This document shows positions 21,104 through 33,639 of a stretch of DNA of 64,000 bases, in pieces. Under the pieces are notes generated by a model, which worked only from the letters and a program-made list of their open reading frames with translations, was not told the origin of the DNA and ran no database searches. The position numbers were made by a program, and so were the translations under genes. Numbering within the stretch: the stretch's first letter is position 1; each line of letters begins with the position of its first letter. The stretch spans positions 806,001 to 870,000 of the forward strand of contig NC_079235.1 in assembly GCF_028502605.1 (NCBI RefSeq). The letters are read 5' to 3'. The DNA comes from Trichoderma breve. Its lineage: Eukaryota > Ascomycota > Sordariomycetes > Hypocreales > Hypocreaceae.

Positions 21104-23260
21104 ATGTCGGAGGCCAGCTCACAAATCGCGACTTCGCCAGCTGGTTTTCTAGAACGACCTACCAACAATTTAAAGAGCGCACCGACCAACAAGCCCCTGG
21201 CCAAGGCCACGCGGAGATCGGTATCAAGTATGAAGGGCCTGCTACCACTTACCTTGTCGACATCTTCCTGTACGAGCCTTGCAAATCAACTTCCCGAAGA
21301 AGCTCTTGAACAACGTGTAGATGACTATTTTCCCGAAGTTTTGGTTCAAGACCTAGAGTTGTCCAAGATCATCTTTGAAGCTCGAAGTATGACAGCTGGC
21401 TCACCTACTTCTTCCTCACTCTTACCATCTGACGACTGCACCGACAAGTCAATAGCCACCATGAATCCTTATCGAGCCTCTTCTCTGTCACCATACCAAT
21501 CAGGTTATTTGCGCGTTCAGACCCTCGGAGCTATCCAGGAGCGAAACTCAATGGTCTCATTCCTCGATCAGCAGGAAGATGAGAGGTCTGGTGATGCAGC
21601 ATCTGATTCGTGCTCTGCAACCGAAACTGATGCGTCGTCTGTATACGACGCGGCTCCCCCCTCCTTTTTCTTACGACGCCAGTCCATGGACACAAATGTG
21701 CCCTCGCTGGATCCGACAAAAGCAAAGATGGCTCCGCCAAGGTTGTCAACAATGTCGCCGTCGGAGAGCTCTCGCTGCGAAAGCAGCTGGATTGAAACCG
21801 ATTCAGATGTAGAGGATGACCGCGAGGAAGATGCCATTTATGGCACCGTTCTTCACCTTTCACCAAGACCGCCAACGCCCCCAGAATTCGAATCCAGAGT
21901 TGACTCTAGATCCTCAAGCGGAAACATGCATAAATTTCTGCATCGGAAATCACATTCGGTCGCAGACGCCGCCGCTCTCGCGTCACATCCAGGGCAACAC
22001 TTGAGCAACTCGACGGCCCAGGCGTGGCGGCCGAGTTCCACGCAGTACTCCAGGCACTCCCAGACTCAAATGCAGTGCCCCGACAGCCCCGAAAGCCTTT
22101 ATCTACCCATGTCCCAATACACTCCTCCCACGCCGCATTCACAGAAGATGCATTATACGCCAGAGAGTGGCCTCGCTCGGCGTGCTAGCAACCGGTCAAT
22201 TATAAGACCAGCGATATATCATACCACCGACGCTACAGTGATTGACGACTGTGCTAGAACGGAATACAATCAATTTGTCTCATCTCTTGATTCAAAGTAT
22301 GCACCGAGGGCTGATAGTGTCTATATCCGCCCCTCACCCCCTCCATCACCTCTTCCTAGCGTGCAGATGTGGCTCAACGGGAGCGCGCAGCTCTTTTCTC
22401 TGCCATTCCAGAGCGATGAGTTGGCTCGGGTAGTGCCTCTACCACCTGATGTTATGGAGACGCTGAGAGTCACTACGGCATGTTTTCCAGAGACAATGCT
22501 CCTCTCTTCTAGCTTGACTATTGAGACGATTCGAGCGTATTCCAGGAAAGCTAGGAATCCTGGGGCAGAATTTACTCCTCCCCCAACGTCACGATGCTCG
22601 ACCCCTACGTCGAAGCAGTCACTATGGAGAAGGGTGGTAAAGCGCGGATCACAGCAGTCGAACCAACGGACGCGTGATGTGCACACCCCAACTGCAAGTT
22701 TGCTGCAATCACCCAGCTTAAGCTCGCTGGAATCCCCCAAGCCGTGGACATCGATCAAGAATGTATTTGGCAACTGCTCTGATTACATTTGCGATGCGCT
22801 TTACTCCCACATTGTTGCCTATAATTACATTTCCGCCCTTGTTGCGCGGTATCCGACATCACTTGGCTGTGGGCGCTCATGCTCCTCGCCCGTTGGATCA
22901 CAACATGACGACATCCCCAAGAAGGCAGCTTCTCTCTTGGGTCTCAATGAAAGAGCCAACTCCACTTCAGCTGCATCCATCCGTTCTGCAAAGCGATTCA
23001 GCTCGTCGCACTGGGGTAGGGAGGATTTCATGGCCACGAGTCCTTTGTCTACTTCGCCTCACCAGGATATGGCGATCAGGAGCATTCAAACTGAGCTGTT
23101 GCGGTGCATACGACGTCTGATTGCAACCGCGAGACTGATGGCTGAAAGTGACGGTGTAGATGAGAAAATGGTGGAGATGGACATTGAGGATGCGGACGTG
23201 CTGTTTATGCGCAGTCTCTGTGAGATTGTTAGGGTGAATGAAGAAGCAGCTTATGTGTAA
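21104..23260 (+). CDS. large Ser/Thr/Pro-rich protein, unknown
   Basis: A single-exon protein of 718 residues that I do not recognise. Most of it is predicted disordered: Ser, Thr and Pro are abundant, with many SP/TP sites and an acidic patch (TDSDVEDDREEDAIYG, around 226-242) suggestive of phosphorylation. A hydrophobic, structured-looking segment begins near residue 440 (PLPPDVMETLRVTTACFPE). A second forms the C-terminal third: WTSIKNVFGNCSDYICDALY, then YNYISALVAR, and a final helix pair (IQTELLRCIRRLIATARLMA ... DADVLFMRSLCEIVRVNEEA). There is no signal peptide or membrane span. The ATG at 21104 follows an in-frame stop (TAG directly upstream), so the start is secure. It is probably a cytoplasmic or nuclear regulatory or scaffold protein; that is inference from composition. 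Confidence 0.83.
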   Translation: MSEASSQIATSPAGFLERPTNNLKSAPTNKPLAKATRRSVSSMKGLLPLTLSTSSCTSLANQLPEEALEQRVDDYFPEVLVQDLELSKIIFEARSMTAGSPTSSSLLPSDDCTDKSIATMNPYRASSLSPYQSGYLRVQTLGAIQERNSMVSFLDQQEDERSGDAASDSCSATETDASSVYDAAPPSFFLRRQSMDTNVPSLDPTKAKMAPPRLSTMSPSESSRCESSWIETDSDVEDDREEDAIYGTVLHLSPRPPTPPEFESRVDSRSSSGNMHKFLHRKSHSVADAAALASHPGQHLSNSTAQAWRPSSTQYSRHSQTQMQCPDSPESLYLPMSQYTPPTPHSQKMHYTPESGLARRASNRSIIRPAIYHTTDATVIDDCARTEYNQFVSSLDSKYAPRADSVYIRPSPPPSPLPSVQMWLNGSAQLFSLPFQSDELARVVPLPPDVMETLRVTTACFPETMLLSSSLTIETIRAYSRKARNPGAEFTPPPTSRCSTPTSKQSLWRRVVKRGSQQSNQRTRDVHTPTASLLQSPSLSSLESPKPWTSIKNVFGNCSDYICDALYSHIVAYNYISALVARYPTSLGCGRSCSSPVGSQHDDIPKKAASLLGLNERANSTSAASIRSAKRFSSSHWGREDFMATSPLSTSPHQDMAIRSIQTELLRCIRRLIATARLMAESDGVDEKMVEMDIEDADVLFMRSLCEIVRVNEEAAYV

Positions 23261-23738
23261 ATCATGTGTCAATTTTGAGTATGTTTATAAATCAATCTTA
23301 TCTATTCTATGAGTCGAAAGAGAAATGTTATTATGTTGATACCGTTAAATGAGTTGCCTTTTCTTGGATTTTGTGTCGTATCAGGCTATTATAACATACT
23401 GATGTAGTTCTCATGTGAAGGATACAATCCATGTGGATTAGGTTTAAGAATCTAGCAGGATAAACGCCATGAAGGAGATATGAGTGCTATTATCTTGATG
23501 GAGATTTACGGAGATCACAGTGACTTATAACAAGATCAAATTGACCCTTAATACATAACGTATTTGGGACAACCGTCAGTAATGCATTAATAGTCATGAA
23601 ATCCGAGTTATGCTATGAACTAGACCAGAGATCAAAGGGTATCATTCAATTTCATCCAAGTGTTAAAGTTGCCAAGTGTATCATCTTCTTCCAAACTCTG
23701 CTGAATAACAATCTCAGCCGTGTAGCAGTCATAAATCC
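23261..23738. other. convergent 3' intergenic region, AT-rich
   Basis: Lies between two converging genes. It is AT-rich with several AATAAA-like variants and no reading frame of note. Confidence 0.5.
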
Positions 23739-25624
23739 TTAGGACCGTCGTGTTTCCAACGGTCCTTTTCCGTCCCCAAACAGCGTCTCATGCCACGGCT
23801 TGCTTCCCTTTTGGCAGACACCGTCCCAATCTATGGGTTTGAGTCTAGCTGGGTGCTCCTCTTTTGCTAGCTCAAAGACGGTTACTTGCTTGTCCTGGCG
23901 TTGCGCCCTCGGTGGCCAGTAGACCAGGTTTGAGCCTCCATATTGCTGCGAAGATATGTTTAGAAGCGGTCTTGCGTCATCATCGTTCTGGGGTGGTTCT
24001 AGGTGCGCAGAAACGAGCTCTCGCAGCTGGGGATAGAACCACATCATGGACCACCAATTGTTCAATCTCCAGGACTTGAGGCCGTTGATGTATGCGTTGT
24101 GGTGGATTCCCACAGGGGCGACGCCGAAGAAGAAGTCGGTATAGAGAGGAACCTTGCCCCATGAAACTTTGGAAAGGGGGCTTTTAATAGGATTGTCGAG
24201 TTTCAATTCCTTTGGGGTGCCGCTTATGCGAGCGCCGTTGGGCACGCCAGCTTTCAGAGATTGTTCCTTCACAGCCTTCTTGTCGTCGAGTTTGACAAAG
24301 TAACCATCTTCCTCTGCAGAACACGTAGCTGGAATAGTCGTAAAATTGTAATCCAGTCCAATTCCAAACTCAAACTGCTCGCCCACGAGGGCCTTTGCAG
24401 CAATATCGCGAACTTCGGGGCTGAGCGTCGATAAGTCGTACTTTGAACCGCTACCGTCCCACGAGCTGCCCAGTTCTCGCATCCACTCGCGCCACATCTC
24501 CTGGTCGCCAATGACCTCGCCAAGCAAGGCCTGATCGCTCCAGAGCTGGCGGCCGCTGCGGGCGACGGTCTCGATTTTGCGCTTGCAGCGCCTGAGGACT
24601 TGGCGGAGGGAGCGCATGGTGCCTATGATCATGCCGCTGTTGATGCAACGGGGCCGGATCTTTTTGTATTTGCGGGCTGGGTCGAAGAGGAGAGGCAGAA
24701 CTTGGTCGGTGCCCTCTCCATATAGATCTCTTGGCATGGGAGACTGCGGCCAGTGGTCATAGTGAGGGTCGGAGCCGGATTCGCTGTCCGGCTGGCAATC
24801 CTTGGCAGTGGTGACGATGATGGATTGTTTCGGAGGTGATACTGGAAAGGCAGAAGCTGGATCCTTTTGTGCTGCTTGCCACTCTTTGCGTAGCCGCTCG
24901 TTGGCCTCGTTGTTGAGCTGATGGTATCGCTGGATGAGCACCGAGGGGGGTAGCTGGAACCATATATCATACGCATCAACAAGAACTGCCAGGTCATCGT
25001 CGTCGGCGCCTCCATCGACTTGGGCTCCGCCCAGTGTTTCCTCAATCACGGCGAGCAAGCTCTCGAGTTTTGCAATGTGGCTTCCTGCAAAGTGCCACTC
25101 CGGGCGGTTAAATTCGCCGTCCCAGTTTAGCAACGTAGGCAGAGGATAGCCCAGAGCGACCGCGGACATGATGCTTTTACATAAGTTAATGTGAGGTGAA
25201 TCAGCGGGCATGAAGATTCGCAGCTGTCGCTCGCCGCCTGCATCTTTTGCGGCGACGGAGTTGAAGGCTTCTAGGGCTTCTCGCGGCAGGACACCTGAAG
25301 GCGGTGCTTTACCTGATGAAGAGGTACCATATCGCAGTTGTGCAGAAGCAGACTATCGCTCGATTAGATGGAATTTGGAGAATAAAAGGACAACCACATA
25401 ATTACCAGAGCGGAAAAGAAGAGGCTGATGGTGAGAACCACCAGGCCCAACACTCGCCATACCGCACCTTGGCATACTAACAATGAAAATCGCCGCAATG
25501 CGGTGCTTTTGGTAGACACCGGTTGATGTTCATGATGCTCGTGACTTGGTAGAACGCGATACTCTCTATTCGATGCGGATCGGCTAAACACACTGGCAAA
25601 GATGCGAGAGGACGCGCGTCTCAT
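23739..25624 (-). CDS. type II membrane glycosyltransferase (PLOD/procollagen-galactosyltransferase-like fold)
   Basis: Two exons, 25406-25624 and 23739-25352, for 610 residues. The intron has donor GTAATT and acceptor ATAG. A short cytosolic tail is followed by one membrane anchor (about 52-73), the layout of Golgi/ER glycosyltransferases. A lumenal domain follows with VLVDAYDIWFQLPPS (about 196-210), whose DxxD-type acidic motif fits a metal/nucleotide-sugar site. Further along come TAKDCQP, RCINSGMIIGTMRSLR and WSDQALLGEVIGDQE, the ordered blocks of the LH3/PLOD-type glycosyltransferase domain. A C-terminal half with VPLYTDFFFGVAPVGIHHNA is typical of the fungal members. The sugar and acceptor are unknown. 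The start at 25624 is the ATG that gives a short tail before the anchor; the frame continues upstream without another good candidate. Confidence 0.82.
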
Positions 25625-26659
25625 CTTCACTAAACACCGACGAGATGCTTCGGCGTTTTGAACGATTATTGAGCTTTTAGAGAACACCGCAACCAACGCA
25701 TGCTTCGATACTGTCTCTCTGGTCACAGTATTGGTAGGATAAGGAAAGAAAAGAATAGTATCAACTAGGAACAATAATTAATTTCCCCTAGTAGCTCCTC
25801 AGACATACATGAGGAGAATACGCCCACCATTCTATATGAGTTTAGTGTGGTGCATATGCGTGGGTTATCTGTTTCTGTATGCTGATCATATCTTAGTCCC
25901 CTCATTTTTGCACCTCGTGGTACTGTACCATTGATTTGTTGCCCATCATTATGCGAGTTTCAACGTCCATTATGTACAGCTTACATGTAACTTACAAAAC
26001 GTGGGTCGTTGCGGCGACGGGTAATCGAATCAAGCAGTGATTGGCTTCTCCATCCAAGGGGATTCAACGGAGAATGCGGATATAGGCTTTAGCTTGCGCG
26101 TCGCCAGGACTTGGCACTCGATTACCCGAGAGTCGGTTTGAGGCACTCCGTATATACTACATACATAAGGGGCCTTAGTCGTGCTATCGTCGTCCGTCTC
26201 TGCAGCTTCGAGTCAGGCGGATCCGGGACTGTTTGGCGCTACCGCACGTGGGCGAGGATCATCCTCTAAGGGGCCGATTTCCACACCATCAACGTCATCC
26301 TATTTTCTGGGCCTTGACCGTTTCTCTGCTTGTGAGTGTGAAATTGAATGTGCCTCATACAAAGGATTGGCGGCTTTGGAAAGATTGAGGACAGTTCACC
26401 GCAGCTTGGTCACCTGGGTGATCGATGCCAAGGCTGACGCCTGTTGAGTGCCGATAAGAGAAGAGCACGGCTCAAAACTCATGATACCCATGTGATCTAC
26501 CTCTATTGATCAGAGCCGCAAATTTTGCAATACAGCATAGGCTCGCAGAGTCAAGAAAAGAGGGCAGATTTTACACCGAGTAGTGAGGCTACTTGAGCTA
26601 GTTGTAGCTCTAACATCAACGCCGGCTTACACTGCTGATTGCCGCCTTACATCTCCGTC
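25625..26659. other. divergent intergenic region
   Basis: Promoters of the glycosyltransferase (-) and the CLN3-like gene (+). A short open frame at 26181-26447 lacks an ATG start and motifs. No gene is called. Confidence 0.45.
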
Positions 26660-28012
26660 ATGCCGGCAGTGAAGCCTCCTGCTCGCGGATCCGGATCCAT
26701 CTTTACTGCCGGATGGGACTTGCGGACATTTACTGCTTTTGGAATTGTTGGTGAGTACACGTATTGTGCTGGCTGGTGGAGGCACCGTCGCTTGAGCCAT
26801 CCATCACCAACCGCATGCAAGCTAACATGAGCTACTCCAGGCTTTGCGAATACCCTTCTTCCATACATCATCTTTTCAAGCCTTTATCTCATTGTGCCCT
26901 TTTCGCTGCCTGTTGTCTTGCTCATAGAGTTGCTTCCTGCTATTGCGGTTAAGCTCCTCGTTCCACACATCTTGCATTACACGCCGCACTGGGTTTGGCT
27001 GGCCTTGCTTTCTGGTTGCTGGATCTTGGCTACAGTCGCTGCCAATGCCGCGCCTCCAAACGTTATCGCCCATATCCGCACTCTGATTGCCCTACTTGCT
27101 TCAGCGAATACTGCAGTTGCTGAGGTTTTCTTCTTGAGCCAGCTATCCCATTACGGCAAGACGGCTCTGGCAGGATGGGGAACTGGATCCGCAGCCGGCG
27201 GTGCATTGCGCGCCGTCCTGCCGACAATATTAACAATTCACATGGGCCTTATGATGCGTAATGCTACGAGATATGTCTACTATTTGCTGGTGGCCATGGT
27301 AGCTGCTTATTTCCTGGTGCTGCCTCCTCCTATGCTGGACACTATGGCAGTCAATGAATTGGCCAGGGAAGAAGAAGATACAATCGAGATGGAAAGTCCC
27401 AAATCCTCCTTGCTCACTGCGGAAAATCACTCGCAAACGATTGGCTTTTGGGAACGCATTCATCGTAACATGCAGCTAATGAGCGGCAAGTTCCTTCGGC
27501 TATGTATAGATCCTCTTCTTCTTGTTACTGCAGTACAGGCCCTCGTGTCCACAGGAACACCTCGTGCCAGTCGCAAACTACGAGGTTTCTCAGGATATCA
27601 ATCGTTTTCAGCCACATATGGTCTCGCATTCCATATTGGAGATGCTATTGCTCGTTCAACCGCCTTGTTATTTCGCAACAGAAGACCGAGACTCCTCTTC
27701 GCCTTGTTGGTGGTGTGTTGTCTTATTGCCATCCTCAACACATCACTTATGCTGAGTGCCAACAAATATGTTGTACTTGGCCTTATATCTTCCATTGGTT
27801 GGCTTAGTGGCATGATGTATATGCATATATATAATGCCGCAATGGAGTATCTGAGCAGGAATCCAGATGACGACGCAGAATTTGCACTTGGAAGCATTGG
27901 AGTGGGAGAGACAGTGGGAATGTTGATTGGATCCCTTGCTGCTGTCACATTTGAATCCCAACTTTGTGGACTAGCCAGTCAAAAGGGACGGTGGTGTTCC
28001 ACCATCACATAG
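26660..28012 (+). CDS. CLN3/battenin-like multi-pass membrane protein
   Basis: Two exons, 26660-26750 and 26841-28012, for 420 residues. The intron has donor GTGAGT and acceptor CCAG. About ten hydrophobic segments are visible. CLN3-family features include PVVLLIELLPAIAVKLLVPH and the run SQLSHYGKTALAGWGTGSAA, equivalent to the family's T/LTHYxxxALAxWxSGTG block. Near the C-terminus, SIGWLSGMMYMHIYN and IGVGETVGMLIGSLAAVTFE end in Cys-rich CGLASQKGRWC. CLN3/Btn1 proteins sit in vacuolar or lysosomal membranes and affect pH and amino-acid balance. The N-terminal membrane segment lacks the G-L-x-N-N motif of ordinary fungal Btn1, so this is probably a diverged paralogue rather than the canonical gene. 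The ATG at 26660 is the first in frame. Confidence 0.8.
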
Positions 28013-31000
28013 ATTGATCGAAAAGATAACTTTCGTGTTCAAGCCTATTTTTCGCGTTCGTAATCTCACCATGTTAAGCCGAAATTAAACAGTCTGATTG
28101 CATATTGCAAGAGTAAACAATAAGCTCGTAAGATGTTATTTGCTACCATGTTTCAATATTGAGCCACAATGATGTCGACTTCTACATTTATGTGTCTTTC
28201 ATGTGTTCTCACTGACATACTCGAAAGAGCTTCAATTATACGTAAGGACGGATTGAATCAGTAAAGTCCATCAGTATCTAATAGAAATCATTTCCATTTT
28301 TTCTCAATAATGAAATTAATTTGATGATTCATCATAAATCAAAACTCTTAGATAAATACCTTATCATAGCATAGGTAGAATTAGCCCCTATATGTGAGTT
28401 CCGAACTCCAAAACCTCTCATTCAAACTAAGGAGCAATCAGCAGGCCGACCGACTATTTGATGAGCACAGAGATAAAATACAGCCTTTGAAAGCTCTTAC
28501 ATATTACTCTTTGATCAAACAATAAGGTTTACTGATGTATATATGTGCTTTTGGCCAGGCGATGATTGAACCTCTAACGATACGGCGCATATTATTTGCG
28601 ATAGGTCAGGGGTTCTCCATATCTTCGGTTTTATCTTCGGTTTTATAAAATCCGCTACTACACCAAACCCGCATTTGCCGAGTCTCATTCTCCTGTATTT
28701 CTAGAGTTTGGTATATTAATGCTCAAGCTCTTGAAGCCTAGTTTTATACGGCCTTCTTCATGAAGAGCATACTTTCAGCAGTTACCCAGTACTTGCTACT
28801 CTGCCTCAGGCTCAACCTATCAACTCCATATAGAGCTAAGACGGAAGTGCTTCCATTGGTTTGACATATCAAACGCTAAAAGAGGCGAAGATATCACAAT
28901 TATCCCCGGATACTTTCTTCCCGGATGACAACATATTGCACTAAAACCGGTTATGCACACTCCACCATTTACAAGTTCTCAGGAGGGTCGAATTAAGCAT
29001 GCAAAGATATCCCTTTTTTAATTTGTCGGAATCAGTTCGGATTTTACTCTAGCTTCTTCCACGTCAGATGAAACCCTATGCTGACGAGTGCCCGTTTGTC
29101 TGGATCCAAGCACGTAAGATCACGCACCCTCTTCAAAAAGACCCCAGATACCGGTGGCATTGGCTGCATACGGATATAATTACAATTACCAAACTTTTTG
29201 TTGATTGAGTGGGTAAGAAAATACCAGAAAAGTTCAACGGTTTATATTACAAAGCTTTGTTCCGATCGGGACCTGGATCAATCTAGCAGATGTCCGCAAT
29301 ATCTTGTCTTTATGACGACATGTAAGAGCTACTTGAGCAGCCTCACGCCCGTCCAGACTATGACTAAGATGTGACAAGTATGGCACCAAAATATCATGAA
29401 TTGCCGTCAATTGGAGCAGTTTTGGGCGTAGGTATAACATGGCATATACGAGAGATACGCCATCTTGGCATGTTGATTGTTGACTACTGTATAGCCCTTC
29501 CAATTTTTCCCACGTATAATATGCTCCAAGACTAAATTCGGTCACCGAGAAGCTTGTATGGGAGTGAAAATAGAAACGGCATCACGCCTTTGACATTGCA
29601 CTCCGCAATCCTCTAGAGGCCGCAATCCGGGGGACAACGGCAATAAGTGACAAGTCATAAATGCATTTTTTAGGGCCCTACTCATATAATAATGTAAGTT
29701 TCACATGTTTGGACTCTGAGCCTGGTAATGCGATCCAGAGGAGTGTCAAGCATTCTTGGTTCTAAAGATACCAAATGCTCTGGCAAAAGACCTATACACT
29801 AGCATATAATAGGTCTGCACTGGTAGCCGGAAGAAGATAGAGCAGGGTTTGCTGTCTGCATGGGTTCGTGGAATGGGGTAGGACTCCTTCGGAGGTTAGC
29901 GACGTGTACCTGGATTTGAAGCTTTTTTATTTTCACACTGCCGTGTAAGTGCTTCATGGGGTGTTCGCAGGTTCGCGCTCAAATGAGGAGTTGGTCAGCA
30001 ACCCCAGTGTCTGCTGTAGTATACGCAAGGATTCCTGGTCAAGCAACCGGCTAACCAGGCGTGAAACTTGTTTTTGAGGCTGTTGATGTTGATCGTGTCC
30101 ACGTCTGGCTGGTGATGGGTTGCCAGCTTCAAACGACTTAGGCCATTAAATATTTCCATATGAGTCCCGTTACACAGTATTGAGGTTTAAACCAAACCAG
30201 TTGTGCCTGCGTGGAATGATTATGGCTTCTTTGTCGCAGATCATTGCGGGGTACTATCACAACCGAGATGGTTCGGACAAAATCGAATACCGAACATGAC
30301 AGGTACCAACGGAATAATTAGTCCGAAGGCAAGCTAAAGGGGAAGAAGGTTCCCTTTTCCCCTGTTATCTTGAGAAAAAACATACGAGTTTTCATAGTCC
30401 TGCCACGGCCAGCGCCGTCACTCTGCAGGCTTGGCAGCTTCAACAGTGTTCCGATTGGCCTTTACGCTGCTACACGCCTGGGCTAATGTGCTTCTCGGCA
30501 GCCCCGACGTTGTGATGCAAGTACTCATAAGCGTTAAATACTGCTGCGCGTGAGCAGTAGCCCCAGAGTTGTAATGCACACACGAGACTCGTCGTCTTCC
30601 AATCCAAATAGTGTTGTCACCATCAATTTTCTCCGTAGGTCAGTTGCATTCTTTGCGGCTGAGTTTAGTGGCACTTCTGAGGTCTCCTCTCCGCTTTTTA
30701 AACGGTCATTTTACTTCATTTGGGAAGCCAAGCTAGTCACCTCTTCCTTGCATTAACTTCTAGCCTTGAAGGAGCACTAAGATTCCTGTGAGCCTCCAGC
30801 TACGGCGAATTTTCTGGCTAGGCTATTTCCTACATTCCGAGTATCTCACCTTCTCGACGAGTCGCTGCAAGGGTTCGGCATTTATATGATACCTTGCTAT
30901 GGTTAGACACCATCTACTTTAACTTCGGTATGGGAATATCTTTCTCACCATCTCGTTAGCTCTGTTTCCTCACTGCTAACCTGTCTGCTGTATCCACCTA

Positions 31001-32572
31001 TCACCAGCAACTCTCCGCTCGCAGGGGGCATACTCGTAGAGCATGTACATGGTACAGCGTAAGCTAGATACTTAGTTTGCATCTGACCGGCAGACGATCT
31101 TCTTCTCAAAGAGATAAAGTGCAAAATTTACTGCTCATCTTTTGGATCTAAGCGGACTGGTGGGGGATGCGGTCTGTCAACTCTCCTAACGGTTTTCTTC
31201 ACTACGTCCACACCATCAGAAGCCCCCTCCAATCCTGGGGGCTCCGAACCAATCGCGTCGTTGAATTGTTCACATGAGCCTGAGAACGAAGTGGAAGGGT
31301 GGGAAGAAAGATTCACTCGCAGATACTATGGTCCCCTATTTAAAATTACAAGTCTATTAGTTTCACTTTTGCGGCTTGAAGGGAGGAATATTGGGTATCT
31401 GGTGTGTATCACAGCTATGGCGGGGGACCAGAATGAATGCATGAGAAGGAAATTTGTTGAGGAGCATCCCCGCTATCGCTCACGTACGGTGTGCAATTCC
31501 GCAGCAAGTTCTTTTACATCCATGTCAGCACAGCAGTTGGGGTTGGGAGCTACAGTTGTAATATCAAATCAAATTATTTGCCTAAGGAAGAGAAAATTAA
31601 TTATTGAATCATTGCTTTATCCTGAAATCTGCCGCTCATGACTCGGTCATTTTATCCGCCAACTATGGTGGCCCCACCTCCCTTTTCCGCTCAACGATAA
31701 TTGGTCCATGCATCAGGTTGATTTCCTAATTCGGCAATCCGCCGGGTTCGGCAGTTGAATTCGCAGAAAGAAGCAAATACATCATGACATGAGGAACACA
31801 CATGCTTCCCCTGTGCAGATCTATATCTCTGGTTATATGGATTTGTTTTCCGAGTTGGCTGAAAAATATGTTGATATTACTCATTAAAAGCCTGAATACT
31901 TCATACTTGGCAATGAAAGCACTGAACCTACTGCAAATCAACCACGTGTCCGACCTACCTCGCCACCGCGATCACCATTCAACTTCCAGGCTTCTTTGGC
32001 GTGCATGCACAAGTTAATAGTTTGAAGTAGGCGACGGAAATAGGCCTAGAAAAACTCGCCATGCATGTCACAGTTACATATTTTTAAGGTCCCGTGGCAA
32101 ACCATGTTGCCCCCACGCAGAATATTCGTATGGATGCTCCAATTGCAATCGTGTATCAACCAAAAAAAGTCGGCGACGCTATGTAGCTTGTTTCAAGATG
32201 CTTTTCACGAGCTCTGTAAATATTCTCTAGATTGGTCTCCTGCCTTACATGTGAATTAAGCATTTAGAGATTGGGGTCTTCATGCAGACATTTGGATCAG
32301 CTTCTCTCACCACCAAAACGGGCTACAACTTCATCCATATTCAAAATATACGCTCTTGAGCAAGAAGGTCTAAATGAGTCCATTTACGTTGACTTTTAGT
32401 TTTGACATGGCCTTTTTCTATCCTTCTAAGCAAAATAAATCTAAATACACACAAAATGCACGCGAACAACACGATTGTTGCCTGTAAGACAGTCGAAACC
32501 CCATGTAACCAGTCCGTAATCCAATAAAAAGCGCTGCGTGTATAAGCATTCAACTCTTCACCCCCCAACTTG
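28013..32572. other. gene-poor, AT-rich region (4.5 kb)
   Basis: No gene could be supported. An open frame at 29234-29545 (-) is the longest with protein-like composition but has no motif and is closed upstream by a TGA. A 12-base direct repeat (atcttcggtttt twice) lies at 28621-28644. Frames at 31261-31641 (+) and 32341-32568 (-) look like chance. Confidence 0.4.
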
Positions 32573-33639
32573 TCAATTTACTGCTAGGTCAAAGCCATAG
32601 TCGTCGTCATAAGTATCCGAGTCTTCCACTGGCGGCGTCCCCGCGCCAGTCTTCTCGCGCAATGCGCTCAGCTCAGCTCGTATATCCAGGAGGATCTCAT
32701 TTTGCCGGCGCATAAGCTCCGCCAGAGCATCCGTGCTCACGGCAGCACCAGCAGCTGAAGCAGAGCCAGCTGCTGTCGGTGATCTTCGCTTGGCTTCTCG
32801 GCGTGCAAGCAAGTTATACTTGGTGGCTAAGTCTTCGTATTCTGGAACCTGTTGAATAAGCAACGTGGAAATTGTTAGCCAAAGCCGATGAAGCTAACGT
32901 TTGCATTGTGGGAAACACTCATGCAGAGTCATTCACTTCCTCCAATACGCACACTAATGCTGAGTGTGGAAAAAGTCAACATGACCGGCAAATAATTTCG
33001 TAATGAAACACTGACCTCCTCACCCTGGGACACTTTGAGGGATGCAGCTGCAACGGCGCGCGCGGCGGGCTTGATTCTGCCATCTTTGTCTACAAGCAAC
33101 TATGTACAGGAGGTGTTCAGCAGGAGTATTGTAAGCAAGGCAATGACGTCGTTGGAGGCGGTCTAATAGTAAGAATACCAAATACAGACAACGGCAATGA
33201 CGACTAAAGGGACCACGTACGTCCTCGCACTTATGGTGGCCGGCGACGCAGTGAGAACACTTGGCGCTCTTCTCTATATTAAGTGCCAGCCCAGTGTTCA
33301 GGGCCCATGTTAGCTATATCATATCTCACTCGCAGCGGATGCGCAGAGGATCCGTAGCGAAACACCCCTCGGGTAGAAAGAGGAATGAAGTAGTTTGATA
33401 TGGAAAAGGGGGAGAAGACGAACCACCCTGTCCACGACATACATGGCCGGGAGTTTTGACCATTCGCCCAGCGCACGGCCGACAAGGCGTTGCCCAGATT
33501 GGTCCCTTTTTCTTTCAAATGATGTTGAGATTAGCCACTTGATGAGCGAAAAGACAAATTAGTTCAACAATTTAGGAGTCAAGAGCATACTCACAGCTGG
33601 GGGTTCTGAAGTCATGTTGGAAGTTCTCTGGCGCGGCAT
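32573..33639 (-). CDS. small Cys-rich (Zn2Cys6-like) coiled-coil protein
   Basis: Five short exons: 33595-33639, 33427-33511, 33221-33273, 33016-33099 and 32573-32848, for 180 residues. Every junction has a GT donor (GTGAGT, GTGGTT, GTACGT, GTCAGT) and an AG acceptor, and the phases close exactly. The order is a basic start (MPRQRTSNM), then six Cys at 25, 28, 40, 49, 52 and 59: C-x2-C-x11-C-x8-C-x2-C-x6-C, including PCRPCAGR and KCSHCVAGHHKC. The last three fit the second half of a fungal Zn2Cys6 cluster; the first three have a longer gap. Residues 127-155 (LAELMRRQNEILLDIRAELS) form a coiled coil, and the tail is acidic. It is probably a nuclear zinc-binding protein of a lineage-restricted fungal group; no partner or target is visible. 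Confidence 0.68.

Noticed and set aside
28541..28640. tRNA-like AGGTTCAATC on the minus strand
   Set aside because: The T-arm stem does not pair, and there is no acceptor stem or A box at the right distance.
29234..29545. 103-codon minus-strand frame in the AT-rich region, considered as a pseudogene fragment
   Set aside because: No motif, closed by TGA upstream, and no neighbouring exon could be joined to it.
32341..32568. 75-codon frame with a hydrophobic stretch directly downstream of the Cys-rich gene
   Set aside because: It lacks an ATG start and lies in the expected 3' UTR of that gene.
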